A stretch of DNA of 48,093 bases from NCBI GenBank assembly GCA_947630695.1, contig CANRIM010000016.1, positions 1 to 48,093 of the forward strand, given 5' to 3'. Positions 36,012-44,214 of the stretch are shown here, piece after piece. The notes under the pieces are model-generated. The model searched no databases, was not told where the DNA came from, and was given only the letters and a program-made list of their open reading frames with translations. The number at the start of each line of letters is the position of its first letter. The first letter of the stretch is position 1. The stretch comes from an uncultured Lachnospiraceae bacterium. Lineage in GTDB: Bacteria > Bacillota > Clostridia > Lachnospirales > Lachnospiraceae. Made by a program: the position numbers and the translations under genes.

Positions 36012-38135
36012 TTATTCTACTCCTCTGTCAAAATGTCCCCGGGTATAATCCTGCGGATTTTTCGAAATGGCCGTCCCTTTCGCAAAAGCATCCAGTACGG
36101 CAGGAATCTCTGCGGGAGCTTCCGTGGTAAACACCAGCCGGTAAGACGCGGCATGCAGTGCTTGCAGCTGTCCGAGCCGGTCGGACAGGGACAGTATCTT
36201 CGCATTGTAAATCGTATTATAACAGGCAAGACAGTCCGCCTTTACGTAAAGTTTCATATTTTTCCGGTCCCTGAACGACAGCATACCGCCGTTTTTCCGG
36301 CAGCGGTCCGTATTTTTCAGCAGACAGTTGGCAGTATACATCATCGGATATCTGCCGTAAACCACCAACTCCGAGGCGGAAAGATCCATTTGCTTCAGTT
36401 CATGACGATTCAGTTCAATGGGTGCGGTCAGGGTGCTGCAGTACTTACGAAACAGCCGCTGCGCCGCCCGGTTCATACAATATACGGTAAAATCCGCAAT
36501 ACAGGGTTTTTCCGGATGAAAAACATGCAGGAACATCAGTTCATCCGTGTTTTTCACCAGAAATCCGTCAAATGCTTCATCCAGTACCGGATAAAGGGTC
36601 TGCAGTTGATTTCGAAGCGAATCCCGGAAAACTGCCGGCAGCGCGCAGAAAACCTCTTTATGCTGTTTTCGGATCGACGCGCAAAGCCTGTCCGCCCGGG
36701 TCCTGTCCTGCAGGAAAAGATCCAGCGGCAGATAGATGCGCGTAATCTGCGGAAAGGCCAGCAAAGCTTCCGCCTGCGCAATGGAAAGTACCGAAGCAGT
36801 AAACCCCGGATTGGAAAGTTCTTTCAGTACGGATAACTCCGTATCAAAAGGAATATCTTTTTTTTCAGGGGCAGAGCGGAAAAAAGGCTTTTCCTCCGCC
36901 GCCCGGAATTGCTGCAGCGCGTCCCGCCGCAGGGCATTTAAAGCAGCTACGGTCAGAAAAATATTGGGATCCGCTTCAATTTCCACAGAATCTAATCTAT
37001 AAGGAAAGTCCCCTGTCTTCTGCAGCTTTTCCCGTATCTGTGAAATGGACAGCGGCTGATTCTTCGCAGGCGCACAGACGGCGCCGTATACCGTAATGCC
37101 CACGCCTCGACCATTGGCCACATGAAGCGCGGCAGGTTGTCCTTTGATAAACCGGCCAGTCAGCTGTACCGGCCGTTTGTGTATTGTAAGATCCGCCGCA
37201 TCCGGACACCGGGTTTCTGCTGTCTTTCGCGGAGAATCGCTGAGCATTTCAGGCCCATTGTGCCGATAAAAATAACCGGTATCAAATCCTCTGCGCCGGT
37301 ACAGTTGTTCCAGCGCCAGCAGGTCTTCCGCTGCAGGCTTGCCCGGATATCTGCCATCCTGCAGCATGTCCAGATATTTTCTGTAAATTCTGGTAACGCC
37401 TGCCGCATAAGCCGCCTGTTTCATGCGGCCTTCGATTTTAATGGAATCCACCCCGGCCTGACAGATATTTTCCAAAACAGGAAGGGCCGAAAGATCTTTT
37501 AAACTGAGCCAGTCTCTTTTCCTGCCGTCAATGGTACATTCCAAACGGCAGGGCTGGGCGCACTTTCCTCTGTTTCCGCTGCGCCCGCCGATGAGGCTGC
37601 TGTAAAAACATAGTCCCGAATAGCAGTAACACAGCGCGCCGTGGGCAAATATTTCCAGTTCCACAGGGCTTTTTTCTTTCAGCGCAGAAATTTCCTCCAG
37701 GGAAAGTTCTCTGGGCAAAACCACGCGTTTTGCACCCAGTTCTGCAAAAAAGCGCAGTCCGTCCTCTCCCATTACCGCCGCCTGGGTGCTGACGTGTACC
37801 GGCAGATGCGGAAACTGATCCCGAAGATAGGTAAAGACCCCCGCATCCTGCACAATCACAGCGTCCAGTCCTTCCCGATAAAGGGGCAGCAAATAGGCAT
37901 ACAGACTGTCGATTTCCCGGTCCTTCAGCAGTGTGTTGACGGTCAGATACAGTTTTTTGTCCTGCATATGGAGATATTCCATCCCCGAAAGCAGCTCTTC
38001 TTCGCTAAAATTGGGGGCATAAGCCCGGGCACCGTACAAATTGCCGGCGGCATAAACAGCATCCGCGCCGGCATTACATACAGCAATCAGCGTCTGATAA
38101 TCGCCCGCCGGTGCGAGCAGTTCAGGAATCTTCAT
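36012..38135 (-). CDS. U32 family peptidase with C-terminal DUF3656-like region
   Basis: A protein of 707 aa. It begins [28 protein letters not shown], the U32 TIM-barrel start. The signature [20 protein letters not shown] and [12 protein letters not shown] gives the Cys cluster of U32 enzymes, some of which (RlhA, TrhP) hydroxylate RNA with an Fe-S cluster. The long C-terminal half suits the DUF3656-containing form. RlhA modifies 23S rRNA C2501 in E. coli; whether this one does so is inference. It overlaps ruvB by 14 nt. Confidence 0.88.
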   Translation of the reverse strand: MKIPELLAPAGDYQTLIAVCNAGADAVYAAGNLYGARAYAPNFSEEELLSGMEYLHMQDKKLYLTVNTLLKDREIDSLYAYLLPLYREGLDAVIVQDAGVFTYLRDQFPHLPVHVSTQAAVMGEDGLRFFAELGAKRVVLPRELSLEEISALKEKSPVELEIFAHGALCYCYSGLCFYSSLIGGRSGNRGKCAQPCRLECTIDGRKRDWLSLKDLSALPVLENICQAGVDSIKIEGRMKQAAYAAGVTRIYRKYLDMLQDGRYPGKPAAEDLLALEQLYRRRGFDTGYFYRHNGPEMLSDSPRKTAETRCPDAADLTIHKRPVQLTGRFIKGQPAALHVANGRGVGITVYGAVCAPAKNQPLSISQIREKLQKTGDFPYRLDSVEIEADPNIFLTVAALNALRRDALQQFRAAEEKPFFRSAPEKKDIPFDTELSVLKELSNPGFTASVLSIAQAEALLAFPQITRIYLPLDLFLQDRTRADRLCASIRKQHKEVFCALPAVFRDSLRNQLQTLYPVLDEAFDGFLVKNTDELMFLHVFHPEKPCIADFTVYCMNRAAQRLFRKYCSTLTAPIELNRHELKQMDLSASELVVYGRYPMMYTANCLLKNTDRCRKNGGMLSFRDRKNMKLYVKADCLACYNTIYNAKILSLSDRLGQLQALHAASYRLVFTTEAPAEIPAVLDAFAKGTAISKNPQDYTRGHFDRGVE

Positions 38136-39144
38136 TTGCTTCCTCTTGCATCATATGTTCCAGCCCCAGATGCCGGTATGCTTCCGGCGCGGCCATTCTT
38201 CCCCGGGGGGTTCGCTGGATAAATCCGTTTTTGATCAGGTAAGGTTCATATACATCTTCAATGGTTCCCGCATCCTCTCCGATCGCCGCAGCGATGGTAT
38301 CAAGGCCCACGGGTCCGCCGTTAAATTTAAAAATAATTGTCTGCAGCAGTTCCCGGTCGACATGATTCAGACCAAAAGGATCCACATCCAGCATATCCAG
38401 CGCTTCTTTCGCCACTTCCGCCGTGATTTTTCCCTCATATCTGACCTGCGCCACATCCCGCACCCGTTTCAGCAGACGGTTGGCCAGCCGGGGCGTTCCC
38501 CGGGAACGTCTTGCAATTTCCAAGGCGCCGGTTTCATCGATCCGGATATCCAGCAGTCTGGCGCTTCTTTTCACGATCTCGGACAATTCCGCTGGAGAAT
38601 AAAACTCCAGACGGCTCAAAACACCAAAACGGTCCCGTAAGGGCGCAGACAGCATCCCTACCCGGGTCGTGGCGCCGATCAGCGTAAAATGCGGTAAATC
38701 CAGACGGATGGATCTTGCCGCCGGGCCTTTGCCTATCATAATATCCAGAGAATAATCTTCCATGGCAGGATATAGAATCTCCTCCACCTGCCGGTTCAGC
38801 CGGTGCACTTCATCAATAAACAGGATATCGTGTTCCTTTAAATTGCTCAGCAGCGCGGCCAGTTCTCCCTGCTTTTCAATGGCGGGACCGCTGGTGATTT
38901 TAATATTCGCGCCCATTTCCGAAGCAATGATGCCTGCAAGAGTGGTTTTACCCAGTCCGGGCGGCCCGTAAAACAGCAGGTGATCCAGCGCCTCGTTCCG
39001 CTGTTTTGCCGCTTTGATGTAAATGGACAGAGTTTCCTTCAATTTTTCCTGTCCGGTATATTCCGATAAATATCTGGGACGCAGGGAATATTCAATCTGC
39101 GTATCTTCTGTTGTCAGTTCGGTTGTAATGATTCGTTTGCCCAT
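38122..39144 (-). CDS. ruvB: Holliday junction helicase RuvB
   Basis: A 340-aa AAA+ protein. Walker A is [12 protein letters not shown], Walker B FIDEVHRL, sensor 1 GATTRVG, and a C-terminal winged helix ends in [17 protein letters not shown]. Hexamers drive branch migration of Holliday junctions with RuvA. CGGAGG lies upstream. It follows ruvA by 11 nt. No ruvC is in the window. Confidence 0.96.
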   Translation of the reverse strand: MGKRIITTELTTEDTQIEYSLRPRYLSEYTGQEKLKETLSIYIKAAKQRNEALDHLLFYGPPGLGKTTLAGIIASEMGANIKITSGPAIEKQGELAALLSNLKEHDILFIDEVHRLNRQVEEILYPAMEDYSLDIMIGKGPAARSIRLDLPHFTLIGATTRVGMLSAPLRDRFGVLSRLEFYSPAELSEIVKRSARLLDIRIDETGALEIARRSRGTPRLANRLLKRVRDVAQVRYEGKITAEVAKEALDMLDVDPFGLNHVDRELLQTIIFKFNGGPVGLDTIAAAIGEDAGTIEDVYEPYLIKNGFIQRTPRGRMAAPEAYRHLGLEHMMQEEANEDS

Positions 39145-39155
39145 ATAACCTCCGA

Positions 39156-39752
39156 TTAATACAGGTATTTTAATGCTTCACGGATCAGCGGTTCCGGACC
39201 CGGTTCTTCCGATTTGCACTTCCGCAGTGCGGATTTGGCCTCTGCTGCGGTGTACCCCAGGCTGACCAGTGCCTCCAATGCAACTGCCTGATCCTCTGAA
39301 GTTCCGGCAGGTACGGCGCTGCCTGTCTGCATTCGTTCTTCAAATGCATCATCCAGGGAAAATTTGTCCTTTAATTCCAGTATCAGCTTCTGTGCGGTTT
39401 TTCGCCCGATGCCCGGGGCTTTGCATATAGCGGTAACATCGTCTGACAAAATCGCAAATTTGATATCATTGCCCCGCATGACGGAAAACAGATTCATTGC
39501 CGCTTTCGGCCCGACGCCGGAAACGGTGATCAGCTGTTCAAACAATGCCAGATCCTCTTTTTCTAAGAAACCGTAAAGCGCAATAATTTCCTCTCTGAGA
39601 TACAGATCAGTATATACTTTGATTTCCTGCATAGATGCGGCTGCCGCAATGTCATTGGCAGACATGAACACCCGGTATCCCACACCGCCGCAGTCGATCA
39701 GAATATGGTCGCTGCCGATATCGGCCACTTCCCCTTTTAAAAAACCAATCAT
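39156..39752 (-). CDS. ruvA: Holliday junction DNA-binding protein RuvA
   Basis: A protein of 198 aa with an N-terminal OB-fold ([13 protein letters not shown]), two helix-hairpin-helix motifs ([16 protein letters not shown] and [21 protein letters not shown]) and a C-terminal RuvB-contact domain ([18 protein letters not shown]). It holds the four-way junction for RuvB. AGGAGG lies just upstream. Confidence 0.96.
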   Translation of the reverse strand: MIGFLKGEVADIGSDHILIDCGGVGYRVFMSANDIAAAASMQEIKVYTDLYLREEIIALYGFLEKEDLALFEQLITVSGVGPKAAMNLFSVMRGNDIKFAILSDDVTAICKAPGIGRKTAQKLILELKDKFSLDDAFEERMQTGSAVPAGTSEDQAVALEALVSLGYTAAEAKSALRKCKSEEPGPEPLIREALKYLY

Positions 39753-39769
39753 CTTTGCCTCCTGATATT

Positions 39770-40273
39770 TTAACCGGCGCTTTTATCCTGCAGAAAAATA
39801 CGCGCCGAAATTTCTTTTGTCAATATACCGATCAGAAAACCGCAGACTGCGCCGAAAATCAAAAGATGCGGCAGATAAACCAGACAGGCTTTCGGCTGCA
39901 GCAAAATACAGGCCACCGCCAACTGGGCCATATTGTGGGTCACACCGCCCAGGATACTGACGCCGATCAGTGAAAAGGCGCCTGAACGTCTGGCGAGCAG
40001 CATCATGCAGAAAGAACACAGGCCGCCGGCCAATGCATACAGCATAGAAAACAAAGAACCAAATGTAAAGGCGGTCAATACAATGCGCAGAACCAGTACC
40101 AGAAAAGCATCCGCTGCTTTCCGTTGATACAGGCAGAGCAGCACGCAGAGATTGGCCAGGCCCAGTTTGACCCCGGGAATGGCCGGCAATACGGGAATCA
40201 GGCTTTCCACATATGCAAATATCATCGATACGGCGGTCAGTATGCCTAAAACACAGATTCGTTTGACCTTCAT
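39770..40273 (-). CDS. Gx transporter family membrane protein
   Basis: A 167-aa protein with about five membrane helices. It has the family pattern AYVESLIPVLPAIPGVKLGLANL and GGVTHNMAQLAVA. The group is also named heptaprenyl diphosphate synthase component I and resembles ECF transporter S components. The substrate is unproven. In Clostridia it commonly pairs with a NusG domain II protein, as here (8 nt apart), near flavin or Rnf genes. Confidence 0.87.
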   Translation of the reverse strand: MKVKRICVLGILTAVSMIFAYVESLIPVLPAIPGVKLGLANLCVLLCLYQRKAADAFLVLVLRIVLTAFTFGSLFSMLYALAGGLCSFCMMLLARRSGAFSLIGVSILGGVTHNMAQLAVACILLQPKACLVYLPHLLIFGAVCGFLIGILTKEISARIFLQDKSAG

Positions 40274-40281
40274 CGCTTCAC

Positions 40282-40647
40282 CTACCGTGCAATGGAATCA
40301 TATTCGCTTTCTTCCGCAGATGCAATGGTAATGACAATCTGCGCAGGAAGACAGAGAATGGATTCGTTTGTTTTGTGAATGGGCGCTGTCTGCATACAAA
40401 CCTTGTCCGGACAGTCTGCGTGTTTCACACATGCGCTGCCCTCCTCTATCGCCAGTGTCAGCGAAAGACCGTTTTTTCCCTCGATCACTGCCTCTGTATC
40501 TTCATACAAAGAAAAAGAGGCTGCTTTTTCTTTATTAACATATACCGCTACGACCGGATCTGCGTCTTTCTGCGGCAGAAGCAGCCATTTGGCAGCTACA
40601 GCGCACAAAAGCAAAATCCCGATCAGCCAGAAATCCGCTTTTTTCAT
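40282..40647 (-). CDS. NusG domain II-containing protein
   Basis: A 121-aa protein with one N-terminal membrane anchor (DFWLIGILLLCAVAAKWLL). The outer domain (VAVYVNKEKAASFSLYEDTE ... CVKHADCPDKVCMQTAPI ... LCLPAQIVITI) fits DUF1312/NusG domain II, with two Cys in the CPDKVC motif. The function is unknown. The 5' leader is copy B of the structured element, ending 14 nt before the ATG, with no ribosome site in between. It heads the minus-strand block. Confidence 0.88.
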   Translation of the reverse strand: MKKADFWLIGILLLCAVAAKWLLLPQKDADPVVAVYVNKEKAASFSLYEDTEAVIEGKNGLSLTLAIEEGSACVKHADCPDKVCMQTAPIHKTNESILCLPAQIVITIASAEESEYDSIAR

Positions 40648-40661
40648 AATCAGAAAATATT

Positions 40662-40844
40662 TGATTCGAGCGTTAAAGGTGATTACGGATTGTTACGCTG
40701 CTTCACAGCTTTCACAATCCTGCCCAACATTCGGAATCCATGGGGCCCCTACCCCACTTCTTCCTCATGTTGGGGCGCGTCATAAAGCTTCTCATCCACG
40801 GTATGCAAGCATACCGTGGATTCGAGCTTTTGACGCTGTTATCA
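40662..40844 (-). ncRNA. Structured leader element, copy B (upstream of the NusG-II gene)
   Basis: About 183 nt, the reverse-strand partner of 22755-22940. Arm 1 pairs GCGTC (40836-40832) with GACGC (40781-40777) around an 11-bp hairpin at 40795-40820. Stem 2 pairs CCCAACAT with ATGTTGGG. Stem 3 pairs GGATTGT with ACAATCC. The loop region between the stem 2 arms is identical in both copies. Stem differences are compensatory. It runs toward the NusG-II gene. Together with the apt promoter it fills the 322-nt gap between that gene and apt. Confidence 0.7.
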
Positions 40845-40845
40845 T

Positions 40846-40873
40846 ATTATAGCACAGTTCCCGGTATTTGTAA
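40846..40873 (-). promoter_or_regulatory. Candidate extended -10 promoter feeding leader element B
   Basis: On the minus strand, TTACAA (40873-40868), a 16-nt spacer and TATAAT (40851-40846), with TGC directly before the -10. Transcription would start at the element's first bases. Confidence 0.6.
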
Positions 40874-40894
40874 GCAATTAATTGGGACAGCCGC

Positions 40895-40923
40895 TTTACT
40901 TTTCCAAAATAAATGATTAAAAT
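40895..40923 (+). promoter_or_regulatory. Candidate promoter for apt
   Basis: TTTACT (40895-40900), a 17-nt spacer and TAAAAT (40918-40923), 46 nt before the apt start. The -35 is a weak match. Confidence 0.4.
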
Positions 40924-40969
40924 AACAACAGATATGATAATTATTTCAAAATTATAAAGGAGTGATGAT

Positions 40970-41494
40970 ATGAAAACAGTGAAAGATTACATTCTGACCA
41001 TACCTGATTTCCCGGAAAAAGGAGTTATGTTCCGTGATATTACGTCGATTCTGCAGAATCCGGAAGGCTTTCATCTGGCCATCGATGAAATGCTTACCCG
41101 TCTCAAAGATCTGGATTTTGATGTGATCGCCGGCGCGGAATCCCGCGGCTTTATTCTGGGCGCGCCCATTGCGTATATGCTGGGAAAAGCCTTTGTTCCG
41201 ATTCGCAAAAAAGGCAAGCTCCCCCGGGAAGTGGTGAGCCGGGAATATGCGCTGGAATACGGTACGGCCGTGGTGGAAATACATAAAGATGCGATTCTGC
41301 CGGGACAGAAGGTAGTATTGATCGATGATCTGATCGCAACCGGCGGTACCATGAAAGCCGGTGCGGAATTGATTGAAGAACTGGGCGGAGAAGTTGTGAA
41401 AATACTGTTTCTGGTGGAGCTGGCCGGTCTGGAAGGCCGAAAACATCTGGAAAAATACGATGTGGAATCCATCGCTGTTTATGAGGGCAAGTGA
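40970..41494 (+). CDS. apt: Adenine phosphoribosyltransferase
   Basis: A protein of 174 aa. It starts KDYILTIPDFPEKGVMFRDIT, carries AGAESRGFILGAPIAY, REVVSREYALEYG and the PRPP-binding loop VVLIDDLIATGGTM. It makes AMP from adenine and PRPP for purine salvage. AAGGAGTGATGAT lies before the start. A terminator hairpin overlaps its last codons, and its 3' end overlaps the convergent DUF1461 gene by 16 nt. Confidence 0.96.
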   Translation: MKTVKDYILTIPDFPEKGVMFRDITSILQNPEGFHLAIDEMLTRLKDLDFDVIAGAESRGFILGAPIAYMLGKAFVPIRKKGKLPREVVSREYALEYGTAVVEIHKDAILPGQKVVLIDDLIATGGTMKAGAELIEELGGEVVKILFLVELAGLEGRKHLEKYDVESIAVYEGK

Positions 41495-42165
41495 TACTGC
41501 CCTCTTTTTTTTCGCAAAATCAAATACAGCAGCAGGCAGAGTGTACCGGCGCCGCAGATACACGACATCATAAAAATGGCACTGTGCAGAAAAAAGGTAT
41601 CCGGCAGGATCCCTATGACCGGATCCGTCGCCGGATCAAACAGCCAGAATTCATTATGAAATACGATACGATGAAAGAGAATGAAGATTTGATCCCATGC
41701 CGCGGCAAAAGCAATACCCAGACAAAGGGGCAGGGCAATCGTGAGTATACCGGCGTATTTCAGCCACAGAAATATACCTTTTCGAATGGTAAGGACCAGC
41801 ATCGGAACCAGCAGCACAAAAGCGCCCAGTGCCGTCCAGGTAAAGCCGAGAAAAATCTGCCGCACCTCCTGAAAATGTATCATACCGCATTCCGACATGG
41901 GAAAATCCGGAAACTGCAGGATTTTCGGCCCGCCGATGGAAAGGTAAGAAATCAGCACATCATAGTTTTTCATAACCTGTGCCTCGGTCATATGGTTTTC
42001 CTCCGGAATATGCAGGGCGCGCAAGTCTCTGCGATAGATGCCTTTGTATTGCAGCGTGATCGTCACACTGCAGGAAATGATAAAGACAACGGCCAGCAGT
42101 GCACACAGAAGCGCCATGCCTTTCGATGGCCTATTCGTCTGTAAATTCCGGTTCTTCTTCATCAT
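41479..42165 (-). CDS. TIGR01906/DUF1461 family membrane protein
   Basis: A 228-aa protein with about five membrane segments and an outer N-terminal loop. Family-like parts are MKNYDVLISYLSIGG near residue 65 and FHRIVFHNEFWLFDPATDPVIGILPDTFF in the C-terminal half. The function is unknown. GGAAGG precedes two adjacent ATG codons at 42165 and 42162. It overlaps the IbrB-like gene by 35 nt, so the three minus-strand genes are probably translated together. Confidence 0.82.
   Translation of the reverse strand: MMKKNRNLQTNRPSKGMALLCALLAVVFIISCSVTITLQYKGIYRRDLRALHIPEENHMTEAQVMKNYDVLISYLSIGGPKILQFPDFPMSECGMIHFQEVRQIFLGFTWTALGAFVLLVPMLVLTIRKGIFLWLKYAGILTIALPLCLGIAFAAAWDQIFILFHRIVFHNEFWLFDPATDPVIGILPDTFFLHSAIFMMSCICGAGTLCLLLYLILRKKRGQYHLPS
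41483..41512 (+). terminator. Terminator overlapping the apt stop codon
   Basis: GAGGGCA (41483-41489) pairs with TGCCCTC (41498-41504), followed by eight T. The apt stop codon lies in the loop, and the hairpin also lies in the 3' coding end of the convergent gene. Confidence 0.82.
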
Positions 42166-42685
42166 CGTCCGCCTTCCATGCCTGACCGAATTTAACGTCC
42201 TTAAACAGCGCCGTCATTCCCGTGATCTGCTTCAGCCGGAGAATTTCGTCCCGATCCATCCCCAGATGTTTGGAAATCCAGGCGTCTGAACGGCCCAGTT
42301 CATGCAGTTCACTGATAATATTGCTCATCAGGTCCACATTGTGGGAACCTCTTGCCCGGTTATGGCGGATCGTGCTTGCCATCCGGCAGTCAAAGGGCTT
42401 GTCAATCACGGAAACCGGCAGCATGCCGTGTTCCCGTTCAAAGATATCCGGATAATCCAGCATAATGCGGTATCTGTGAAATCCGTCAACGATCACATAG
42501 ATGTCCTTGCTTTTGACATAATAACATACAATCGGCATGGTATAGCCGTCTTCTTTGATGCTGTCATACAACAGTTTCAGTTCCGGCGGCGCAACGGAAT
42601 TCGGATTGTATGTATTGGGAACAATTTTTTCAATGGGCACCGCGATCACATGATAAACAGGGCTTTCAAATGCCATCCATTTCAC
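42131..42685 (-). CDS. ParB/sulfiredoxin-domain protein, IbrB-like
   Basis: A protein of 184 aa. The ParB-like fold is seen in PIEKIVPNTYNPN, LKLLYDSIKEDGYTMPIV, YVIVDGFHRYRIM and TIRHNRARGSHN; DGFHR is the usual active or binding motif. A helix-turn-helix-like region follows (GRSDAWISKHLGMDRDEILRL), then an acidic tail. It pairs with a DUF3440 PAPS-reductase-like gene (20-nt overlap), matching the IbrA/IbrB pair that activates prophage eib genes in E. coli. The function here is unknown. Confidence 0.82.
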   Translation of the reverse strand: MKWMAFESPVYHVIAVPIEKIVPNTYNPNSVAPPELKLLYDSIKEDGYTMPIVCYYVKSKDIYVIVDGFHRYRIMLDYPDIFEREHGMLPVSVIDKPFDCRMASTIRHNRARGSHNVDLMSNIISELHELGRSDAWISKHLGMDRDEILRLKQITGMTALFKDVKFGQAWKADDDEEEPEFTDE

Positions 42686-43994
42686 CTACTTTACTGTATT
42701 TCATTTTCAGAAGATCGATCTTCCGCTGCTGCTCTCTGGTCATACCAAACCCCATATGCCGGCAGATATGGTCGTTTTTCAGAATGCAGTAACACATACG
42801 CTTCCAGCTGGGAAGATCTTTGGACGACTTGATGTCGTCCGTATCATCCGGTATTTTATCCAGGAAAATAATGCGGGAATGTTTCATCAGCGTATAATTC
42901 GAAACACCGTTGCGGCAGACTCGGTAGCCGTGATCCAGCAGTTCCTGAATGGTCTTTTCTTCCAGCCCGCCGCCTTTTTTATGCCAGAAATCAATGGACG
43001 TGTTGAATTTCCGGACATAATTGTTTCGCAGTCGTACCGGCAGCGTGTCCAGCAGAAATTTGGTATAGGATTCCCAAGTATGCCCTTTGGGCAGCGTAAT
43101 CTGCCGGTACGCCATGGCTTTGGATTTGCCGTAAATGGCGCCGAAATTTGCCCCCTGCACCCGGCCCACCAGCTTTGCCCAGATCTCGGGATCAATGACC
43201 CGGTACAGATTGAGGCTGTCCTTTGCATAATCGTTAAAAGGTGACGCAACCCGCATCTGATCAGGCTTTAACCCCGCCATATAATACAGGTCGTAAAGTT
43301 TGTTATAATCATACCCGAAAATGGAAATCGCATGCCATACATCACTTAAGGCCCAGTCATACAAAGGCGACGCCGCCCACATATCCTTAAACTGCTTTGT
43401 TATCCAGCATTCCCCTTTATAACCATACTTTTTATTTACAATTCCGCTGTAGCGCTGCAGGGATTCGTCCGCCCGCATACCAAGAAGGCAGACCGTCTTT
43501 TTGTCCCCATGGGACATCCGATACCAGCGGCCGAACTGTTTTGCCAGATCTTCCTGATGCATCCGGTACCGATAGGTGGTCATGGGATTGTTTTCCAGAT
43601 TGATCACATAGGGGTGCTTCGGCATGGGCCGTACCCAGGCCTCCTGCATCTTGTCGTCCCAGGGGTACCAGTACATCTGATAACTGCTGAGGGCCGTTCT
43701 GGTGGCCATGGGAAGACAGACCCAGTAGGGTTCGGTTTCATGCTGAATTTTTTCAAAGGTCTGTTCGATATATTCCGTCGTTACCGTATACTGGGCTTCA
43801 AAATCCTGATGAAAAACGCCAATGGTTTTCCCGGGATAATATTTTTTTTGAAAATCCAGTGTCAGCTGCAGCAAAAGCCCGCTGTCTTTTCCGCCGGAAA
43901 AAGACACAAAAATATTGTCAAATTCCTCAAAAATCAACCGCAGCCGCTCCTGCAGGGCCTCATATACATTTTGACCGGTATATATTTTCTTCAT
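42666..43994 (-). CDS. Phosphoadenosine phosphosulfate reductase-like protein (DUF3440), IbrA-like
   Basis: A 442-aa PP-loop protein with FVSFSGGKDSGLLLQLTLDF near residue 30, as in PAPS reductases and DndC-like enzymes. A C-terminal part with DUF3440 character follows (RYSGIVNKKYGYKGECWITKQFK; SPLYDWALSDVWHAI; LLDHGYRVCRNGVSNYTLMK). It overlaps the IbrB-like gene by 20 nt. A real role in sulfate reduction is unlikely, since no sulfur genes are near. It lies beside a prophage end and could be prophage cargo or an island gene. Confidence 0.85.
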   Translation of the reverse strand: MKKIYTGQNVYEALQERLRLIFEEFDNIFVSFSGGKDSGLLLQLTLDFQKKYYPGKTIGVFHQDFEAQYTVTTEYIEQTFEKIQHETEPYWVCLPMATRTALSSYQMYWYPWDDKMQEAWVRPMPKHPYVINLENNPMTTYRYRMHQEDLAKQFGRWYRMSHGDKKTVCLLGMRADESLQRYSGIVNKKYGYKGECWITKQFKDMWAASPLYDWALSDVWHAISIFGYDYNKLYDLYYMAGLKPDQMRVASPFNDYAKDSLNLYRVIDPEIWAKLVGRVQGANFGAIYGKSKAMAYRQITLPKGHTWESYTKFLLDTLPVRLRNNYVRKFNTSIDFWHKKGGGLEEKTIQELLDHGYRVCRNGVSNYTLMKHSRIIFLDKIPDDTDDIKSSKDLPSWKRMCYCILKNDHICRHMGFGMTREQQRKIDLLKMKYSKVGEMDGI

Positions 43995-44034
43995 GAAATT
44001 TCATTCCTTCTATAATCAGATGAAACATACAGTG

Positions 44035-44063
44035 ATTGTATCATATTTTTTTACAAAATACAA
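44035..44063 (-). promoter_or_regulatory. Candidate promoter for the IbrA/B-like genes
   Basis: On the minus strand, TTGTAT (44063-44058), a 17-nt spacer and TACAAT (44040-44035). They lie about 40 nt before the start of the IbrA-like gene. Confidence 0.6.
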
Positions 44064-44072
44064 AAAGATAAA

Positions 44073-44104
44073 AAAAGGAATGCCGATTTTCGGCATTCCT
44101 TTTT
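44073..44104. terminator. Strong symmetric terminator hairpin at the prophage border
   Basis: AAAAGGAATGCCGA (44073-44086) pairs perfectly with TCGGCATTCCTTTT (44090-44103) around a 3-nt loop, with A and T flanks usable on both strands. It insulates the IbrA/B-like promoter from the prophage operon. Confidence 0.85.
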
Positions 44105-44105
44105 A

Positions 44106-44130
44106 CCGTGTGCTAGAGGATTCGAACCAA
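44106..44130 (-). other. tRNA 3'-end-like sequence, candidate phage attachment site
   Basis: On the minus strand, GGTTCGAATCCTCTAGCACAC looks like the T-loop (TTCGAAT), 3' T-stem (CCTCT) and acceptor strand of a tRNA. The 5' T-stem strand (TTTGG) does not pair with CCTCT, so this is not a full tRNA. Such fragments arise when a phage integrates into the 3' end of a tRNA gene. It lies between prophage lysis genes and host-side genes. Confidence 0.4.
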
Positions 44131-44142
44131 AATACTATGCGT

Positions 44143-44169
44143 AAAAATCCTGTAAATACAAGGATTTTT
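44143..44169 (-). terminator. Terminator of the prophage lysis operon
   Basis: AAAAATCCT pairs with AGGATTTTT, with a further short inner stem. It lies 46 nt after the endolysin stop codon on the minus strand. Confidence 0.7.
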
Positions 44170-44214
44170 GAAGTTCGTGTGATATTTCGTGTTGCATCGT
44201 CCTTAAATATTGTA

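Noticed and set aside
44106-44130. A complete tRNA gene
   Set aside because: Only the T-loop, 3' T-stem and acceptor-like end are present. No D-arm, anticodon arm or paired 5' strand was found.
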